Shown here one piece after another: positions 46,067 through 56,544 of a stretch of DNA of 64,000 nucleotides. A program made the position numbers and the translations under genes. The notes beneath the pieces were generated by a model. That model did not search any database. It was not told where the DNA came from and worked only from the letters and a program-made list of their open reading frames with translations. The stretch is from Streptococcus ruminantium (GTDB lineage: Bacteria; Bacillota; Bacilli; Lactobacillales; Streptococcaceae): assembly GCF_003609975.1 (NCBI RefSeq), contig NZ_AP018400.1, forward strand, positions 1,562,501 through 1,626,500, in the 5' to 3' direction. Numbering within the stretch: position 1 is the first letter of the stretch; each line of letters begins with the position of its first letter.

Positions 46067-47494
46067 TTAGTTTGATTCACTATACCAGTCATAGTGGAAG
46101 ATACCCTCTTTATCCTTACGGTTGTAAGTATGGGCACCGAAGTAGTCACGTTGTGCCTGAATCAAATTCGCTGGCAAGTTTTCAGCACGGTAACTATCAA
46201 AGTAAGTAATTGCTGCTGAGAAGGTCGGAACAGGAACCCCTGCTTGAACTGCTAAGGCAACTACATCACGGACAGCTTGCTGGTATTTAGCTGTAACATC
46301 AAGGAAGTATTCATCCAAGAGTAAGTTTGCCAAGTCCTCATCACGACCATAAGCATCTGTGATTTTTTGCAAGAAGCGAGCACGGATAATACAGCCGGCG
46401 CGCCAGATTTTTGCAATCTCTCCAAATGGCAAATTCCAATTGTTTTCTTTAGAAGCTACGCGCAATTGGGCAAAACCTTGTGCATAAGACATGATTTTTG
46501 AAAAGTAGAGAGCTTGACGGATTTTTTCTACCAACTCAACCTTGTCACCTTCGTAGGTAAATGGAGCTGGCTTTGGAAGAATCTTGCTAGCTACCACACG
46601 CTCCTCTTTATACGTAGAAATGTAGCGAGCAAATACTGATTCTGTAATCAATGACAGTGGCACACCCAAATCCAGTGATGATTGACTCGTCCATTTACCT
46701 GTCCCTTTGTTACCAGCAGCATCTAAAATATAATCAACAATTGGACCATCTTGTCCCTGATCGTCTTTGCGTTTTAGAATGTCTGCTGTAATTTCAATCA
46801 AGTAACTGTCCAATTCACCTTGATTCCACTCAGTGAAAATAGTTGCCATTTCATCAACAGATAACCCCAACAAATGTTGCATAAGATCATACGACTCAGC
46901 AATCAACTGCATATCGCCATACTCAATACCATTGTGCACCATCTTCACATAGTGACCCGCTCCATCTGGACCAATATAAGTCACACAAGGTACGCCATCC
47001 TCTGGAGCCTTTGCTGAAATTTCTTCCAAAACATCTGCTACCAATTCATAGGCTTCTTTTTGACCGCCAGGCATGATAGACGGACCTTCAAGAGCACCTT
47101 TTTCCCCACCAGATACACCTGTACCGATGAAGTTGATACCTGAGTTTGCCAATTCTTTTGAACGACGGATCGTATCTTCATAGAAGGTATTACCACCATC
47201 AATCAAGATATCCCCTTCATCCAGATGCGGTAAAAGAGCTTGGATAGTGGCATCCGTACCGGGTCCCGCTTGAACCATCAGCATAATGCGACGCGGTTTT
47301 TCAATGGAAGCTACAAAACTCTCCACATCATAACTTGGAATCAAGTTTTTTCCTGGATTACTTGCAATAACATCCTCTGTCTTGTCCGCAGAACGGTTAT
47401 AAATGGCTACTGAGTAACCACGTGATTCAACATTAAGCGCGAGGTTACGTCCCATAACAGCCATACCCACAACACCAAAATTTGCTTTTGTCAT
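46067..47494 (-). CDS. gnd: 6-phosphogluconate dehydrogenase, decarboxylating
   Basis: 475 residues with the NADP-binding [29 protein letters not shown] and substrate site [46 protein letters not shown]. It oxidises 6-phosphogluconate to ribulose 5-phosphate and CO2 in the pentose phosphate pathway and supplies NADPH. The length is complete. Its pairing with ritR may tie NADPH supply to redox control. Confidence 0.97.
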   Translation of the reverse strand: MTKANFGVVGMAVMGRNLALNVESRGYSVAIYNRSADKTEDVIASNPGKNLIPSYDVESFVASIEKPRRIMLMVQAGPGTDATIQALLPHLDEGDILIDGGNTFYEDTIRRSKELANSGINFIGTGVSGGEKGALEGPSIMPGGQKEAYELVADVLEEISAKAPEDGVPCVTYIGPDGAGHYVKMVHNGIEYGDMQLIAESYDLMQHLLGLSVDEMATIFTEWNQGELDSYLIEITADILKRKDDQGQDGPIVDYILDAAGNKGTGKWTSQSSLDLGVPLSLITESVFARYISTYKEERVVASKILPKPAPFTYEGDKVELVEKIRQALYFSKIMSYAQGFAQLRVASKENNWNLPFGEIAKIWRAGCIIRARFLQKITDAYGRDEDLANLLLDEYFLDVTAKYQQAVRDVVALAVQAGVPVPTFSAAITYFDSYRAENLPANLIQAQRDYFGAHTYNRKDKEGIFHYDWYSESN

Positions 47495-47524
47495 TCACTT
47501 ACTCCTCTAGTTAATATCTCTTTC

Positions 47525-47553
47525 ATTATACATTGAAAATTGAAAATCGACAA
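47525..47553 (-). promoter_or_regulatory. promoter of gnd
   Basis: TTGTCG (47548-47553) and TATAAT (47525-47530) on the minus strand, 17-bp spacer, TG extension; GAGGAG follows before the ATG. Confidence 0.7.
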
Positions 47554-47644
47554 GAATTTTCTGATAATTTAACCACTTAATAATCAATAAAAATCAAAAA
47601 TTGACCGATTCCTGACTACCAGGAAATTGTTGGGATTCAGAGAT

Positions 47645-47665
47645 AAAGCGAACAATGTTCGCTTT
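47645..47665. terminator. hairpin terminator after yceD
   Basis: AAAGCGAAC-aat-GTTCGCTTT, nine-base perfect arms. The GCGAAC arm also occurs in the hairpins near 12390 and 12820. Confidence 0.6.
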
Positions 47666-47784
47666 AAAGTTAAAAATAGAACTCCACCACTCCCTATTTC
47701 TCAAGTAGGAAACCATCCAATTCACCGGAACTAATACCACTAAGGTAGGAAATCCTGTCCTGTTTTGACTTTCACAAAGTTAAA

Positions 47785-48333
47785 CTATTTAGACTCTTCC
47801 TCATCCTCAAATAGTCCCTGCAATTGAGCAAAAGGACTATTGGCTTCTTTTTTCTCCTGTGTTTTTTGATGGAAAGTCTCTTCTGTCATCAGCACCCAAG
47901 ACCGCCCAGAAGATAGGTTTGTTCCTGCCTCTTCTTCTGGTGTCAAAACCTTGATTGGGATATTAAGCAAAATGTTATCCGCTACACTTTCTTCCAAAAC
48001 AATGCGATCCTCTTCTACCACAAGAACCATGTCCTCATCAATCAAATCCTGTTGCTTGAGAATAGCTTCATTTGCAACAAATATCTCATTTACCTGCTGT
48101 ACTTCATTCAATACTACAGGTTCTAAGGATCGACTAGAAGCTAGTGTAATATCATAAGCCATCCGATAATCTAGGAAAAAGAAACCCGATTCAAAGCGGA
48201 TATTCCCATTCACCTGAACAGGAGACAGACCTAAAATCTCCCTGTTTCGTCCTTGCAATTCTTCCTGCAAGTCCAAGGTTTTATCAAAGGAAATTCCTTC
48301 TGGAATCCTCTGAATATCGTAAATATGAAACAT
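47785..48333 (-). CDS. yceD: YceD family protein (DUF177)
   Basis: 182 residues: FRFESGFFFLDYRM-type core (GNIRFESGFFFLDYRMAYD), acidic middle and SVADNILLNIPIKVLTPEEE, with NSPFAQLQGLFEDEEES at the C-terminus. These are the DUF177/YceD features. Homologues affect 23S rRNA accumulation. In many bacteria it precedes rpmF; here it follows trxB by 9 bp, suggesting co-transcription. Confidence 0.88.
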   Translation of the reverse strand: MFHIYDIQRIPEGISFDKTLDLQEELQGRNREILGLSPVQVNGNIRFESGFFFLDYRMAYDITLASSRSLEPVVLNEVQQVNEIFVANEAILKQQDLIDEDMVLVVEEDRIVLEESVADNILLNIPIKVLTPEEEAGTNLSSGRSWVLMTEETFHQKTQEKKEANSPFAQLQGLFEDEEESK

Positions 48334-48342
48334 ACTACTCCC

Positions 48343-49260
48343 TTATTCACTTAATTCTGTAACGTAATTGTAAACCTCTTGACCAGCAACTGCTCCGTTA
48401 CCAACTGCTGTAGCGATTTGACGAAGTTGGTTTTGGCGAATATCACCGATAGCATAAATACCTGACTTCTCAGTTTCCATCTTTTCATTGGTCACAATCC
48501 AACCAGCATCATCAGTGATCCCCAGATCGCCAACACTGTCTGTCATCGGATCAAGACCGACATAGATAAATACCCCACCAAAATCAAGCTCAGTCACTTG
48601 CTCAGTCTTAACATTCTTGATGACTACACTTTGAACACGCAAATCATTGCCCTTGATTTCTTCTACCACACTATCCCAGATGAAGTTGATTTTTTCGTTG
48701 GCAAAGGCACGATCTTGGATAACTTTTTGTGCACGCAGTTGGTCACGGCGGTGAACAATGGTTACAGATTCTGCAAACTGGGTCAAGAAAATAGCTTCTT
48801 CTACCGCAGAGTCTCCCCCACCAACAACCAAGAGTTTTTGCCCTCGGAAGAAAGCACCATCGCAGACAGCACAGTAAGATACCCCGCGGCTATTGTAGGT
48901 ATCCTCACCCGGAACACCTAACAGACGATGTTTTGCTCCCATCGCTAGAACGACTGTTTTAGTTTCCAAAATACCATCTTCGGTCACTACTTTCTTGATT
49001 GTCCCCTCTTCTTCTATGCGAACCAAGGTGCCAAAGATATGATCTACTCCAAATTTTTCAAGAGGTTCAAACATTTTTTCAGCCAGAGCCGGACCAGAAA
49101 TATGGGCATAACCTGGATAATTTTCAATTTCAGCGGTATTATTCATCTGACCGCCGTAGATGCCACGTTCTAACAAGGCTACTTTCAAATTACTACGACC
49201 TGCATAAAGTGCTGCAGTCATCCCAGCAGGTCCTGCTCCAATTACAACTGTATCGTACAT
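48343..49260 (-). CDS. trxB: thioredoxin reductase
   Basis: 305 residues: FAD-binding VVIGAGPAGMTAALYAGR, redox-active YCAVCDGAFF (CxxC), NADPH-binding VVGGGDSAVEEA and the FAD motif GIYAIGDIR. It reduces thioredoxin with NADPH in the cytoplasm. The small DUF4059 gene lies 13 bp upstream, an arrangement common in streptococci. Confidence 0.97.
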   Translation of the reverse strand: MYDTVVIGAGPAGMTAALYAGRSNLKVALLERGIYGGQMNNTAEIENYPGYAHISGPALAEKMFEPLEKFGVDHIFGTLVRIEEEGTIKKVVTEDGILETKTVVLAMGAKHRLLGVPGEDTYNSRGVSYCAVCDGAFFRGQKLLVVGGGDSAVEEAIFLTQFAESVTIVHRRDQLRAQKVIQDRAFANEKINFIWDSVVEEIKGNDLRVQSVVIKNVKTEQVTELDFGGVFIYVGLDPMTDSVGDLGITDDAGWIVTNEKMETEKSGIYAIGDIRQNQLRQIATAVGNGAVAGQEVYNYVTELSE

Positions 49261-49273
49261 ATTATCCTTCTTT

Positions 49274-49498
49274 CTATGCTTTTAGCATTAGCAAAATTCC
49301 CACTATCCCAAAAGCTACAATGGGAATCGTCATTACATCAATCATCAGTAAGTCAAACAAGAAATCTTGCCGCTCTTGCAAGGTTTTATCCACACCTTTT
49401 GTCATCCGTAGAACAAACCAGACTAGACTGGCAGAGATGATTAACAAAGAAGCCAGCAATAGACCTTGCAAATAAAAACTTAAAATGTTTTGTAACAT
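49274..49498 (-). CDS. DUF4059 family membrane protein
   Basis: 74 residues with two membrane segments (LQGLLLASLLIISASLVWFV and MIDVMTIPIVAFGIVGILLM) joined by a charged loop (LRMTKGVDKTLQERQDFLFD). It matches the small streptococcal DUF4059 family encoded ahead of trxB. The function is unknown. Confidence 0.85.
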   Translation of the reverse strand: MLQNILSFYLQGLLLASLLIISASLVWFVLRMTKGVDKTLQERQDFLFDLLMIDVMTIPIVAFGIVGILLMLKA

Positions 49499-49527
49499 TT
49501 ATTTTCCTCAATTATCTTAAAATCACC

Positions 49528-50871
49528 TTAAAAAGTTTGGCGCTTAGCCTTTCGCTCTGCACGACCCTTTGCACGCGCTTCAATCCGCTTGGTCTTGCGA
49601 CGTTTTTCATCCACTGCCCATTGGATTTTCTTTTTATAGCCAGGTTTGATTTTTTTCTTTTTCTTCTTGACCAGTCCAATCATTTCTAAATCCAACTTCT
49701 CATGAGATTTTTCACGATTGACACGACGGTCTCGATCATAGGTATCAACAAACTCACCGTTTTTCATTTCTTTTGGTAGAAATGCAATATTGAGTTTTTC
49801 CAACTCCCGAATATCGGCATCATCACTCGGTTGATAAAGAGTAATAGCGATACCTGATAAACCATTACGACCCGTACGACCGACACGATGGACAAAGAAA
49901 GAAAGATCTTGCGGAATAGCATCATTGATAACATGGCTGACACCTTCAATATCAATCCCACGAGCAGCTAAATCTGTTGCCACGATGTATTGATAATCCA
50001 AATTCTTAACCTGATTCATGATGCGCTTGCGTTCACGTGGTGGAATGTCTCCATGAATCTTGGCAACCCGCAAACCATTTGCTATCAGATAGCTATGCAA
50101 CTCATCTGCACGGGTCTTAGTATTGACAAAAATCATAGCTAAATATGGCTGCATTAGCTTGGTAATTTCTAAAATTTGTGCATTTTTATCACGACCTTTG
50201 GTTGAAATTAGCCAATTCTCAATGGTATCTGAGATAACAGTACGAGTTTTGATTTGTTCCATGACTGGATTGGACAAATATTTCTTCAGGAAAGGCTGCA
50301 ATTTCTGCGGAATAGTGGCTGAGAAAACCAAAAATTGCAGATTTTTAGGCAGACTGCCCGCAATCTTATCTACAGTTTCTAAAAAGCCCATATCTAAAGT
50401 CATATCCGCCTCGTCCACCACGAAAATACCTGCCTTGTGGATGGCCAGATCACCTGATTTGACCAAATCATAGATACGACCAGGAGTTCCAATAACAATA
50501 TGGGGCTGGTTGGACTGGAGCTTGTCTATTTGACGATTTTTATCCGTCCCACCGACATAGTTGGTCACCCGAACTTCCGTCTCAGCATGCTCAGCAATTT
50601 GACGAGCAGCTTGATAAATCTGAGTAGCCAGTTCACGAGATGGGGCTGTAATAACAGCCTGAACTTGGTCCAATTCCTCATTTAATTTTTGGAAAATCGG
50701 GATCAAGAAGGTATGGGTCTTACCCGAACCTGTTTTTGATTCCCCTATCAAGTCTCGCCCTGACAAAACAACAGGAATCAATTTCTCCTGAACTTCTGTC
50801 GGCTGGACAAAGTTAATTTCTTTCAAAGCCTCCTGAATATAAGGCTTGAGTTTCATATCCGTAAATTTCAT
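49528..50871 (-). CDS. cshB: DEAD-box RNA helicase CshB-like
   Basis: 447 residues: Q motif region FVQPTEVQEKLIPVVLSG, Walker A ESKTGSGKTHTF, TAPSRELA, VVDEADMTLDMGF (DEAD), SATIPQ, and in the second domain ATDLAARGIDIEGV and HRVGRTGRNG. The C-terminus is strongly basic (KKKKKKIKPGYKKK, RAKGRAERKAKRQ), as for helicases acting on ribosomal precursors or cold-stressed RNA. Confidence 0.92.
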   Translation of the reverse strand: MKFTDMKLKPYIQEALKEINFVQPTEVQEKLIPVVLSGRDLIGESKTGSGKTHTFLIPIFQKLNEELDQVQAVITAPSRELATQIYQAARQIAEHAETEVRVTNYVGGTDKNRQIDKLQSNQPHIVIGTPGRIYDLVKSGDLAIHKAGIFVVDEADMTLDMGFLETVDKIAGSLPKNLQFLVFSATIPQKLQPFLKKYLSNPVMEQIKTRTVISDTIENWLISTKGRDKNAQILEITKLMQPYLAMIFVNTKTRADELHSYLIANGLRVAKIHGDIPPRERKRIMNQVKNLDYQYIVATDLAARGIDIEGVSHVINDAIPQDLSFFVHRVGRTGRNGLSGIAITLYQPSDDADIRELEKLNIAFLPKEMKNGEFVDTYDRDRRVNREKSHEKLDLEMIGLVKKKKKKIKPGYKKKIQWAVDEKRRKTKRIEARAKGRAERKAKRQTF

Positions 50872-50898
50872 AGTTTCCTCTTTAGTTGTATTCCCTCT

Positions 50899-50927
50899 AT
50901 TATAGCACGATTTAGGTGGACAAGCAA
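50899..50927 (-). promoter_or_regulatory. promoter of the cshB gene
   Basis: TTGCTT (50922-50927) and TATAAT (50899-50904), 17-bp spacer, TGC extension. The -35 overlaps the T-run of the upstream gene's terminator. Confidence 0.65.
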
Positions 50928-50947
50928 AAAGGACGGATACCCGTCCT
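50926..50947 (-). terminator. terminator of the EcsC-like gene
   Basis: AGGACGG pairs with CCGTCCT, followed by T5 on the minus strand. Confidence 0.8.
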
Positions 50948-50949
50948 AA

Positions 50950-51783
50950 TCAACTCTCGCTTGCTTCAGTAAATTCTGCCTCAATAATTCCAAGTTCCTT
51001 CTCTTCTTCCAAACTTGCTTTAAAGGCCTCAGTGAGTTCTAATTCGCCATCAAAATCACCATTTATTTTTTTCACAAATGTGTCTGCCAACATCCCTCCC
51101 ATGGGCTGGAAGGTAAAATAGGTCAAACCTCCTGAAATCAGACCACCCAAAATAGGGACTGCATTGGCAATAGTCTTTTCAACAGTCTTTTTGGTAATGT
51201 TCACACCAATCACTGCGGCTACCTTTTTCACCAAGGGATACCAAGTTGTCTTGGTCAAAGCCTGCATAGCTACTTTTTTACCGATATTAGCTCCGACTGT
51301 CTTGGATACTTTATTGAGAAGAACTGCTGAACCACCTGCTCCAAACATGACACCAATGTAGGCAATAATGCGGATTTGAACCTCTTCTGAAATTTCCTTC
51401 CCTTCACCAACAAATAATTCATCTTCACCAAAAAGATAAGCGATTTGTTGCGACAAATTCAAGGCAAAGCCAAAATACTGAGCTATATCAGCAGTACCTG
51501 CCGCCACCGCTGTAAATGGATTCCCCGGTAAACCAGCTGCGAAAGAAATCAAAGATGTTTTCGTAGTCATATCATTAATGATTTTTTCAGCTTCCTTACG
51601 CAAAGCTTTTGTAGTGAAGACCGCAGTTGGTCCATCCGCAATAATTTTATCTAGATAGGGACTATCTTTAAAACGAGTCTTCAAAAATTCTTCCCGATTG
51701 ACTTTAACCATAGGAAGTTGACTAGCAGCTGTCATGGTTTGAATAACCACTCCATATAACTGTTCTTGATTGAATTGTTCCAT
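50950..51783 (-). CDS. EcsC-like membrane-associated protein behind a G10-containing promoter
   Basis: 277 residues. A helical N-terminus (residues 1-75) leads into a hydrophobic, Gly/Ala-rich stretch (LISFAAGLPGNPFTAVAAGTADIAQ), ISEEVQIRIIAYIGVMFGAGGSAVLL and AVPILGGLISGGLTYFTFQPM, ending in an acidic tail. This resembles EcsC-family proteins, which are membrane-associated and of unknown function. GGAGG precedes the ATG. Its promoter contains a 10-G homopolymer between -35 and -10, so expression may vary between cells by slippage. Confidence 0.75.
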   Translation of the reverse strand: MEQFNQEQLYGVVIQTMTAASQLPMVKVNREEFLKTRFKDSPYLDKIIADGPTAVFTTKALRKEAEKIINDMTTKTSLISFAAGLPGNPFTAVAAGTADIAQYFGFALNLSQQIAYLFGEDELFVGEGKEISEEVQIRIIAYIGVMFGAGGSAVLLNKVSKTVGANIGKKVAMQALTKTTWYPLVKKVAAVIGVNITKKTVEKTIANAVPILGGLISGGLTYFTFQPMGGMLADTFVKKINGDFDGELELTEAFKASLEEEKELGIIEAEFTEASES

Positions 51784-51809
51784 TTTTATCCTCCACCAAT
51801 TCTCTCTCT

Positions 51810-51840
51810 ATTTTACCCCCCCCCCGACCATATTTGTCAA
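51810..51840 (-). promoter_or_regulatory. promoter with a G10 tract in its spacer
   Basis: On the minus strand a perfect -35 TTGACA (51835-51840) and a -10 TAAAAT (51810-51815) are 19 bp apart. Ten of those 19 bases are an unbroken G run (51816-51825) directly before the -10. Loss of two G would give the optimal 17-bp spacing. Confidence 0.75.
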
Positions 51841-51843
51841 GGT

Positions 51844-51867
51844 AAAAAAACAGCATTTCTGCTGTTT
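51844..51867 (-). terminator. terminator after mraY
   Basis: AAACAGCA and TGCTGTTT pair around a four-base loop, with T7 on the minus strand. Confidence 0.85.
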
Positions 51868-51875
51868 CTGACATT

Positions 51876-52874
51876 TTATAGATAAAGAATAGCTAGGGTA
51901 ATCAAGCTCATGATGAGACAGACTGACCAGAGGAAAAAATCAACTTTCCACTCGCTCCATTTTTCAGCTTTTCCGGTCAAACCTCCGAGCTCTAAATGGT
52001 GATGAAAGGGCGTCATACGAAAGATACGCCGGCCTTCTCCAAAACGCTTTTTAGTGTACTTGAAATAAGAAACTTGTAGCATAACAGATGATGTCTCAAT
52101 TACATAGACCAGACCGATGAGAAGGAGGGTCCATTCTTGGTGAAGAACCATAGAAATCGTTGCCAGCATCCCTCCTAATGCCAAACTTCCCACATCTCCC
52201 ATGAAGATTTTGGCCGGCTTACGATTGTAGATAAAGAAGCCCAAAAGACTACCGATCATGGTGAGACAGACTAAAAGAATATCATACTTTTGCTCATTGT
52301 AGGCGATAATAGAGTAGGTTAACAGACTAATAGCTACTGAAATAGAGGCCAAGCCATCAATTCCATCTGTCAGATTGACCGCATTTGAAAAACCGACCAA
52401 CCAAAAGAGTACAAATGGAAGGTAAAAAATTCCCACGTTTATCATATAGCCAAACACATTAAGCTCGCCACCACCTGCACCTTTCATGTGAAGGAAGTAG
52501 AAAACAACACCGCCTAAAATCTGTAAAGCTAATTTTTGCTTAGGACTAAGCCCCTCGTTAATCTTGCGGAAGATTTTCAAAAAATCATCTAAGAAGCCGA
52601 TAAGACCATACAGGGCTAGAATGAAGAGAACTGCAATGGCCCCTCCTGTCAACAACTGAGAGAAAGTAGCAAAGACAAAACTGGTCAGAACAGCAACAGC
52701 CAAAAACACCGTTCCTCCCATAGTGGGAGTTCCAGCCTTAAATTGATGTTGTTTGACATCTTCGTGCATCTGCTGGCCTTCAATACGCTTGGCCTGATAA
52801 AAAGTAATAAAATGCGGAATAAAGAGAACTGTTGCAAAAAAAGCAACCAATCCAGACACAAGTGCAAATTGCAT
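51876..52874 (-). CDS. mraY: phospho-N-acetylmuramoyl-pentapeptide transferase
   Basis: 332 residues with about ten membrane segments. [20 protein letters not shown] (Asp pair), [13 protein letters not shown] and [10 protein letters not shown] are the conserved cytoplasmic loops, and [16 protein letters not shown] carries the His cluster. It forms lipid I from UDP-MurNAc-pentapeptide and undecaprenyl phosphate. It follows pbp2X after 1 bp in the rsmH-ftsL-pbp2X-mraY operon. Confidence 0.97.
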   Translation of the reverse strand: MQFALVSGLVAFFATVLFIPHFITFYQAKRIEGQQMHEDVKQHQFKAGTPTMGGTVFLAVAVLTSFVFATFSQLLTGGAIAVLFILALYGLIGFLDDFLKIFRKINEGLSPKQKLALQILGGVVFYFLHMKGAGGGELNVFGYMINVGIFYLPFVLFWLVGFSNAVNLTDGIDGLASISVAISLLTYSIIAYNEQKYDILLVCLTMIGSLLGFFIYNRKPAKIFMGDVGSLALGGMLATISMVLHQEWTLLLIGLVYVIETSSVMLQVSYFKYTKKRFGEGRRIFRMTPFHHHLELGGLTGKAEKWSEWKVDFFLWSVCLIMSLITLAILYL

Positions 52875-52875
52875 G

Positions 52876-55125
52876 TTAATCTCCTAATGTAACTGTAATT
52901 TTCTTGATTTTTTTCAGCTTTGTACCAATCCCAACGCTCTGTTTCACAACTTTTGAACCCGAACCTTTATAGGTCACTTCAATCCCGGTCCATTCAGCAA
53001 AACGCTCCATATTCTCTTTGGTGACTGCATATAAATCTGGCATCTCCTCAAATTTATTTGTCAACAAGAGAAGTTGTTGATTGGCTGCAATCGTACTTCC
53101 TTTTTCTAGCGAAACCTTTTTAATTTCGGATCCGTTTCCTAAAATAACTGGTTGAACGAGGTAACGACGAAGTTCCTCAGCGGATGTTCCCGGATCTTTT
53201 CCGATAAGATCTGGTAATTTGTATTCTGTTTCAGTAGTGACTCGGGTTAAAGCCGGAGCAGGTGCATTAAGATTTAAGTTGTCCTTCAGGAGCATCGCTT
53301 CTTTCAGAGTTGGATTGATAATATCTCGCCATGATAGGACATTCAAAACTTCCGGCTGACGAATCGTTACATACATGATAAATTCAGGATTTTCTGCAGG
53401 AATCATGGCGACTACCGAATTGATATAAGCGCCCTTAATATAGCCTCGACCGTCTTCGCTGGCAATTTCCGCTGTTCCCGACTTAACTGCAATATCATAA
53501 CCGTCCACCTGAATGGCTGGAGCATGCAAATCATGAGAATACAGGGTTCCATAGATGGGATCCGTTCCCACATTGATCATATAGCGAAGTGTATCATCTG
53601 CCGCTTTTTTAGAAACAGGATTCCCCACTTCCTCTTTGGAAGAAACTCTGGCTGTACCGGTGTTGGGATCGTAAAGTGCTGAAATGAATTTAGGTTCCAG
53701 CATGACTCCACTATTAGCAATAGAAGTGAAACTACGAATCATCTGGGCCTGATTGGCAGAAATACCTTGGCCGAAAGATGACATGGCGATGGAAACGATG
53801 TTATCCTCTGGTACCATCCCCGGTGCCTCATCTCCCATCCCAAAACGTGTTGGATAACCAAATCGGAATTTTGTCAGGTAATTGAGCCACTTCTCATCGC
53901 CCATCTGCTGCTGCAAGAGGGTCATCCCAACGTTACTTGACAAAGAAAAACCCTGAGCATAATTGAGGGTAACAGCAGAGTAACCCGCATTCAGTGTCCA
54001 GTCGTTAATTTTTGCATCTGCAATGGTGTATTCATTGTTGGTATAATAAGCATTTGGATTAAAGGTTCCATTATCAATAGCTGAAGCCACTGTCAGCACC
54101 TTCATTGTCGAACCTGGTTCAAAAGCTTCTTGATACAAGAGTGACCGCTCCAATAATCCTTCTTCTCCCAATCCTTCCTTGGTATCTGAATCATAACTTG
54201 GACGCTGGGTGGTTGCCAATATTTCTCCCGTCTTAGCTGAAATGAGGGTAGCGTTGGCATAACGTCCCTTAGCATTATTGAAGAAAGTATTCATATTTGT
54301 TTCAAGGGAACGCTGCAAGTCCGCCGAAATAGTTGTGTAAACATCCTGTCCATTGACGGTGTCTCTTTCAACTTTTTCTGTTCCCGGCAGGATACGCCCT
54401 TGACTATCTTTTTCATAAATAACCTTGCCATCTTGACCAGCCAAAATACTATTCAAATAGTATTCCAAACCACTCACACCTTGCAAGCTATAACTTGCAT
54501 CTTTATTCTCGATTAAGTTTGCCAAGCCCACAAAGATAGAAGCAAAATTCCCATTTGGATACATCCGACCAGGACTAGCATTGAAGGCAATCCCTTCAAT
54601 ACCCGCAGCCTTCATCTCTTCTTTGATGTTCGTCATGGTACTGTAAGAAATATTTTTTCCTAAAGTTCCAAAATAAACCTGTTTTAAGTCCGGCTGGTTT
54701 AGCTGTTTATTAACGTAGTCCGTCTCCATTCCGAGGTGTTTCTTCAAAACATCTGCTACTTTGCTGAACTGAGAAGATTGGACATATAAAATCTTCTTCT
54801 GCTCTGACACATACTTTTTGTCGATAATGGCATATATAGTATAGGTTGTCGAATCTTCAGCAATCGGAATCCCTGTCCGATCGTATATAGTCCCACGTTT
54901 AGCTTGTACAGTCACTTCACGCTGATAAACAGCCTTTGCTCTTTCTGATAAAGCCACTCCAAACTTACTGTCCGTACCAATAATGTAGGCAAAATTGATT
55001 AAAAAGAGAAAAAAGACGAAAACCGTCAAAAGAAGAAGGCTTTGTCCTACTCTCCGACGATTTTTTGACGGAACATATCGCTTTCTCAAGACATACCGCA
55101 AGAGTTTATTGTTTTTTCTGGGCAT
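52876..55125 (-). CDS. pbp2X: penicillin-binding protein 2X
   Basis: 749 residues of a class B PBP. A basic cytoplasmic start and one membrane segment (about 28-50) precede the PBP dimerisation domain ([16 protein letters not shown]) and the transpeptidase with S339TMK, S396SN and K548SG. Two PASTA domains form the C-terminus ([20 protein letters not shown] and [18 protein letters not shown]). It crosslinks septal peptidoglycan and is a main beta-lactam target in streptococci; comparison of these motifs with susceptible strains would show whether it is altered. It abuts ftsL by 1 bp overlap. Confidence 0.96.
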   Translation of the reverse strand: MPRKNNKLLRYVLRKRYVPSKNRRRVGQSLLLLTVFVFFLFLINFAYIIGTDSKFGVALSERAKAVYQREVTVQAKRGTIYDRTGIPIAEDSTTYTIYAIIDKKYVSEQKKILYVQSSQFSKVADVLKKHLGMETDYVNKQLNQPDLKQVYFGTLGKNISYSTMTNIKEEMKAAGIEGIAFNASPGRMYPNGNFASIFVGLANLIENKDASYSLQGVSGLEYYLNSILAGQDGKVIYEKDSQGRILPGTEKVERDTVNGQDVYTTISADLQRSLETNMNTFFNNAKGRYANATLISAKTGEILATTQRPSYDSDTKEGLGEEGLLERSLLYQEAFEPGSTMKVLTVASAIDNGTFNPNAYYTNNEYTIADAKINDWTLNAGYSAVTLNYAQGFSLSSNVGMTLLQQQMGDEKWLNYLTKFRFGYPTRFGMGDEAPGMVPEDNIVSIAMSSFGQGISANQAQMIRSFTSIANSGVMLEPKFISALYDPNTGTARVSSKEEVGNPVSKKAADDTLRYMINVGTDPIYGTLYSHDLHAPAIQVDGYDIAVKSGTAEIASEDGRGYIKGAYINSVVAMIPAENPEFIMYVTIRQPEVLNVLSWRDIINPTLKEAMLLKDNLNLNAPAPALTRVTTETEYKLPDLIGKDPGTSAEELRRYLVQPVILGNGSEIKKVSLEKGSTIAANQQLLLLTNKFEEMPDLYAVTKENMERFAEWTGIEVTYKGSGSKVVKQSVGIGTKLKKIKKITVTLGD

Positions 55126-55448
55126 TATTCGGCTACTCCAATATTGTCATTATTAAAAGTTAATCCAGCTTTTTTAGCAATTTCCATCAAGCGAGCGGAT
55201 CGTGTCAATTCATTGACCGCTTGCTTAGCATCATTGATTTCAATCTGCTTTTGATTGATTTCTTGATTGACCTTAGCCATCTCAGACTGGAGCTGCAAGA
55301 GCCTAGTCTGCATGAAAATAACTCCAATCGCAAGAGCGAGACCGGATAAGACGATACTTGCATAGAATGCTTTTTCCACACGTGTAAAGGTCTTGATTTT
55401 ATCACCAATCACTCGCATAGTGGCTTCCCTACGTTTTTCTTGCAACAT
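55125..55448 (-). CDS. ftsL: cell division protein FtsL
   Basis: 107 residues: a short cytoplasmic part, one membrane segment (FYASIVLSGLALAIGVIFM) and an outside coiled coil (QLQSEMAKVNQEINQKQIEIND). FtsL forms a complex with DivIB and DivIC that controls septal synthesis. Position between rsmH and pbp2X is the streptococcal order. It starts 10 bp after rsmH. Confidence 0.93.
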   Translation of the reverse strand: MLQEKRREATMRVIGDKIKTFTRVEKAFYASIVLSGLALAIGVIFMQTRLLQLQSEMAKVNQEINQKQIEINDAKQAVNELTRSARLMEIAKKAGLTFNNDNIGVAE

Positions 55449-55458
55449 AGACTTTCTC

Positions 55459-56409
55459 CTACTTGTGTATTCTCTTTGCTACACGCAATTTAGCTGAATG
55501 AGCGCGATTGTTAGCAGCCATTTCTTCTTGACTCGGTAAAATTGGCTTACGATTCACCAACTCCAGTGGTGCTTTCAAGCCATCTGGAATAAAGGGCAGT
55601 CCCTTGGGAACAGTAATAGTACTAGCTTCCTTAAACAACTGTTTCGTCAGACGATCCTCCAAAGAATGGAAGGTGATGACTGAAATCCGTCCATCTAAAG
55701 CTAGTAAATCAATAGCTTGCTGGATAGACTCATCTGCTGCACCAAGCTCATCATTGACCTCAATACGAATAGCCTGAAAAATTTGCTTAGCTGGATGCCC
55801 TTTCTTTTTGAGTTCCTTAGCTGGTTTGGCCGATTTGATAATAGCCGCCAATTCTGTCGTAGTTTCAACTGGCTTAATCGCACGCGCTTGTTCAATTTTA
55901 CGAGCTATTTGCTTGGAAAACTTATCTTCTCCATACTTGAAAAAAATCCGCACTAAGTCGTGGTAGTCATACTTATTTACCACATCATAAGCTGTCAAAC
56001 ATCCATCACGATTCATCCTCATATCAAGAGGAGCATCTTGTTTATAGGAAAAACCACGTTCCCGCTCATCAAGCTGAGGACTAGATACTCCCAAATCGTA
56101 ACAAATCCCATCGATCTCTGTCACACCAAATTCAGCTAAACGTGCCTTGAGGTGGCGAAAATTATCCTTGATAAAAGTAACCTGACCTTTTTCGATATAG
56201 GGAGCCAGTCGAACATGAGCATGATCAATGGCTGCTTGGTCTTGGTCAAAAGCGTAGAGGTGTCCTCCATCTGTCAATTGACTAAGCAGGTACTCACTAT
56301 GCCCTGCTCCACCCAACGTTGCATCCACATAAGTTCCACTCGGTTTAATATCTAGCATATCCACTGTTTCATGTAACAGAACAGTCGTGTGATTAAATTC
56401 CTTAGTCAT
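55459..56409 (-). CDS. rsmH: 16S rRNA (cytosine(1402)-N4)-methyltransferase
   Basis: 316 residues from [19 protein letters not shown] (ATG at 56409). [16 protein letters not shown] binds SAM, with [22 protein letters not shown] and DMRMNRD, then [19 protein letters not shown] near the C-terminus. It methylates C1402 of 16S rRNA and begins the division/wall operon. An extended -10 (TGGTACAAT, hexamer 56419-56424) ends 9 bases before the ATG, leaving a very short leader. Confidence 0.96.
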   Translation of the reverse strand: MTKEFNHTTVLLHETVDMLDIKPSGTYVDATLGGAGHSEYLLSQLTDGGHLYAFDQDQAAIDHAHVRLAPYIEKGQVTFIKDNFRHLKARLAEFGVTEIDGICYDLGVSSPQLDERERGFSYKQDAPLDMRMNRDGCLTAYDVVNKYDYHDLVRIFFKYGEDKFSKQIARKIEQARAIKPVETTTELAAIIKSAKPAKELKKKGHPAKQIFQAIRIEVNDELGAADESIQQAIDLLALDGRISVITFHSLEDRLTKQLFKEASTITVPKGLPFIPDGLKAPLELVNRKPILPSQEEMAANNRAHSAKLRVAKRIHK

Positions 56410-56470
56410 ATCTTTTCTATTGTACCACAAAATAAAATAAAAAGTTGTTGCAATCTTTTTACAAAAACAA

Positions 56471-56488
56471 TGTCAAATATAGTTGACA
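56471..56488. promoter_or_regulatory. operator O1 of the XRE module, overlapping its -35
   Basis: TGTCAAATATAGTTGACA, arms TGTCAA/TTGACA around a 6-bp A/T core. The right arm TTGACA is itself the -35 box of the promoter. Confidence 0.75.
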
Positions 56489-56511
56489 TAATGAAGAAAA
56501 GCATGTATAAT
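56483..56511 (+). promoter_or_regulatory. consensus promoter of the XRE/DUF3278 operon
   Basis: TTGACA (56483-56488) and TATAAT (56506-56511), both perfect, 17-bp spacer with a TG extension. The mRNA would have a leader of about 135 bases. Confidence 0.8.
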
Positions 56512-56526
56512 AACGTTGCGAACAGA

Positions 56527-56544
56527 TGTCAAATATACTTGACA
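56527..56544. promoter_or_regulatory. operator O2 of the XRE module, just downstream of the -10
   Basis: TGTCAAATATACTTGACA, identical to O1 except for one core base, 56 bp from it and just after the expected transcription start. Two matching sites bracketing the promoter fit repression by the encoded HTH protein. Confidence 0.75.
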
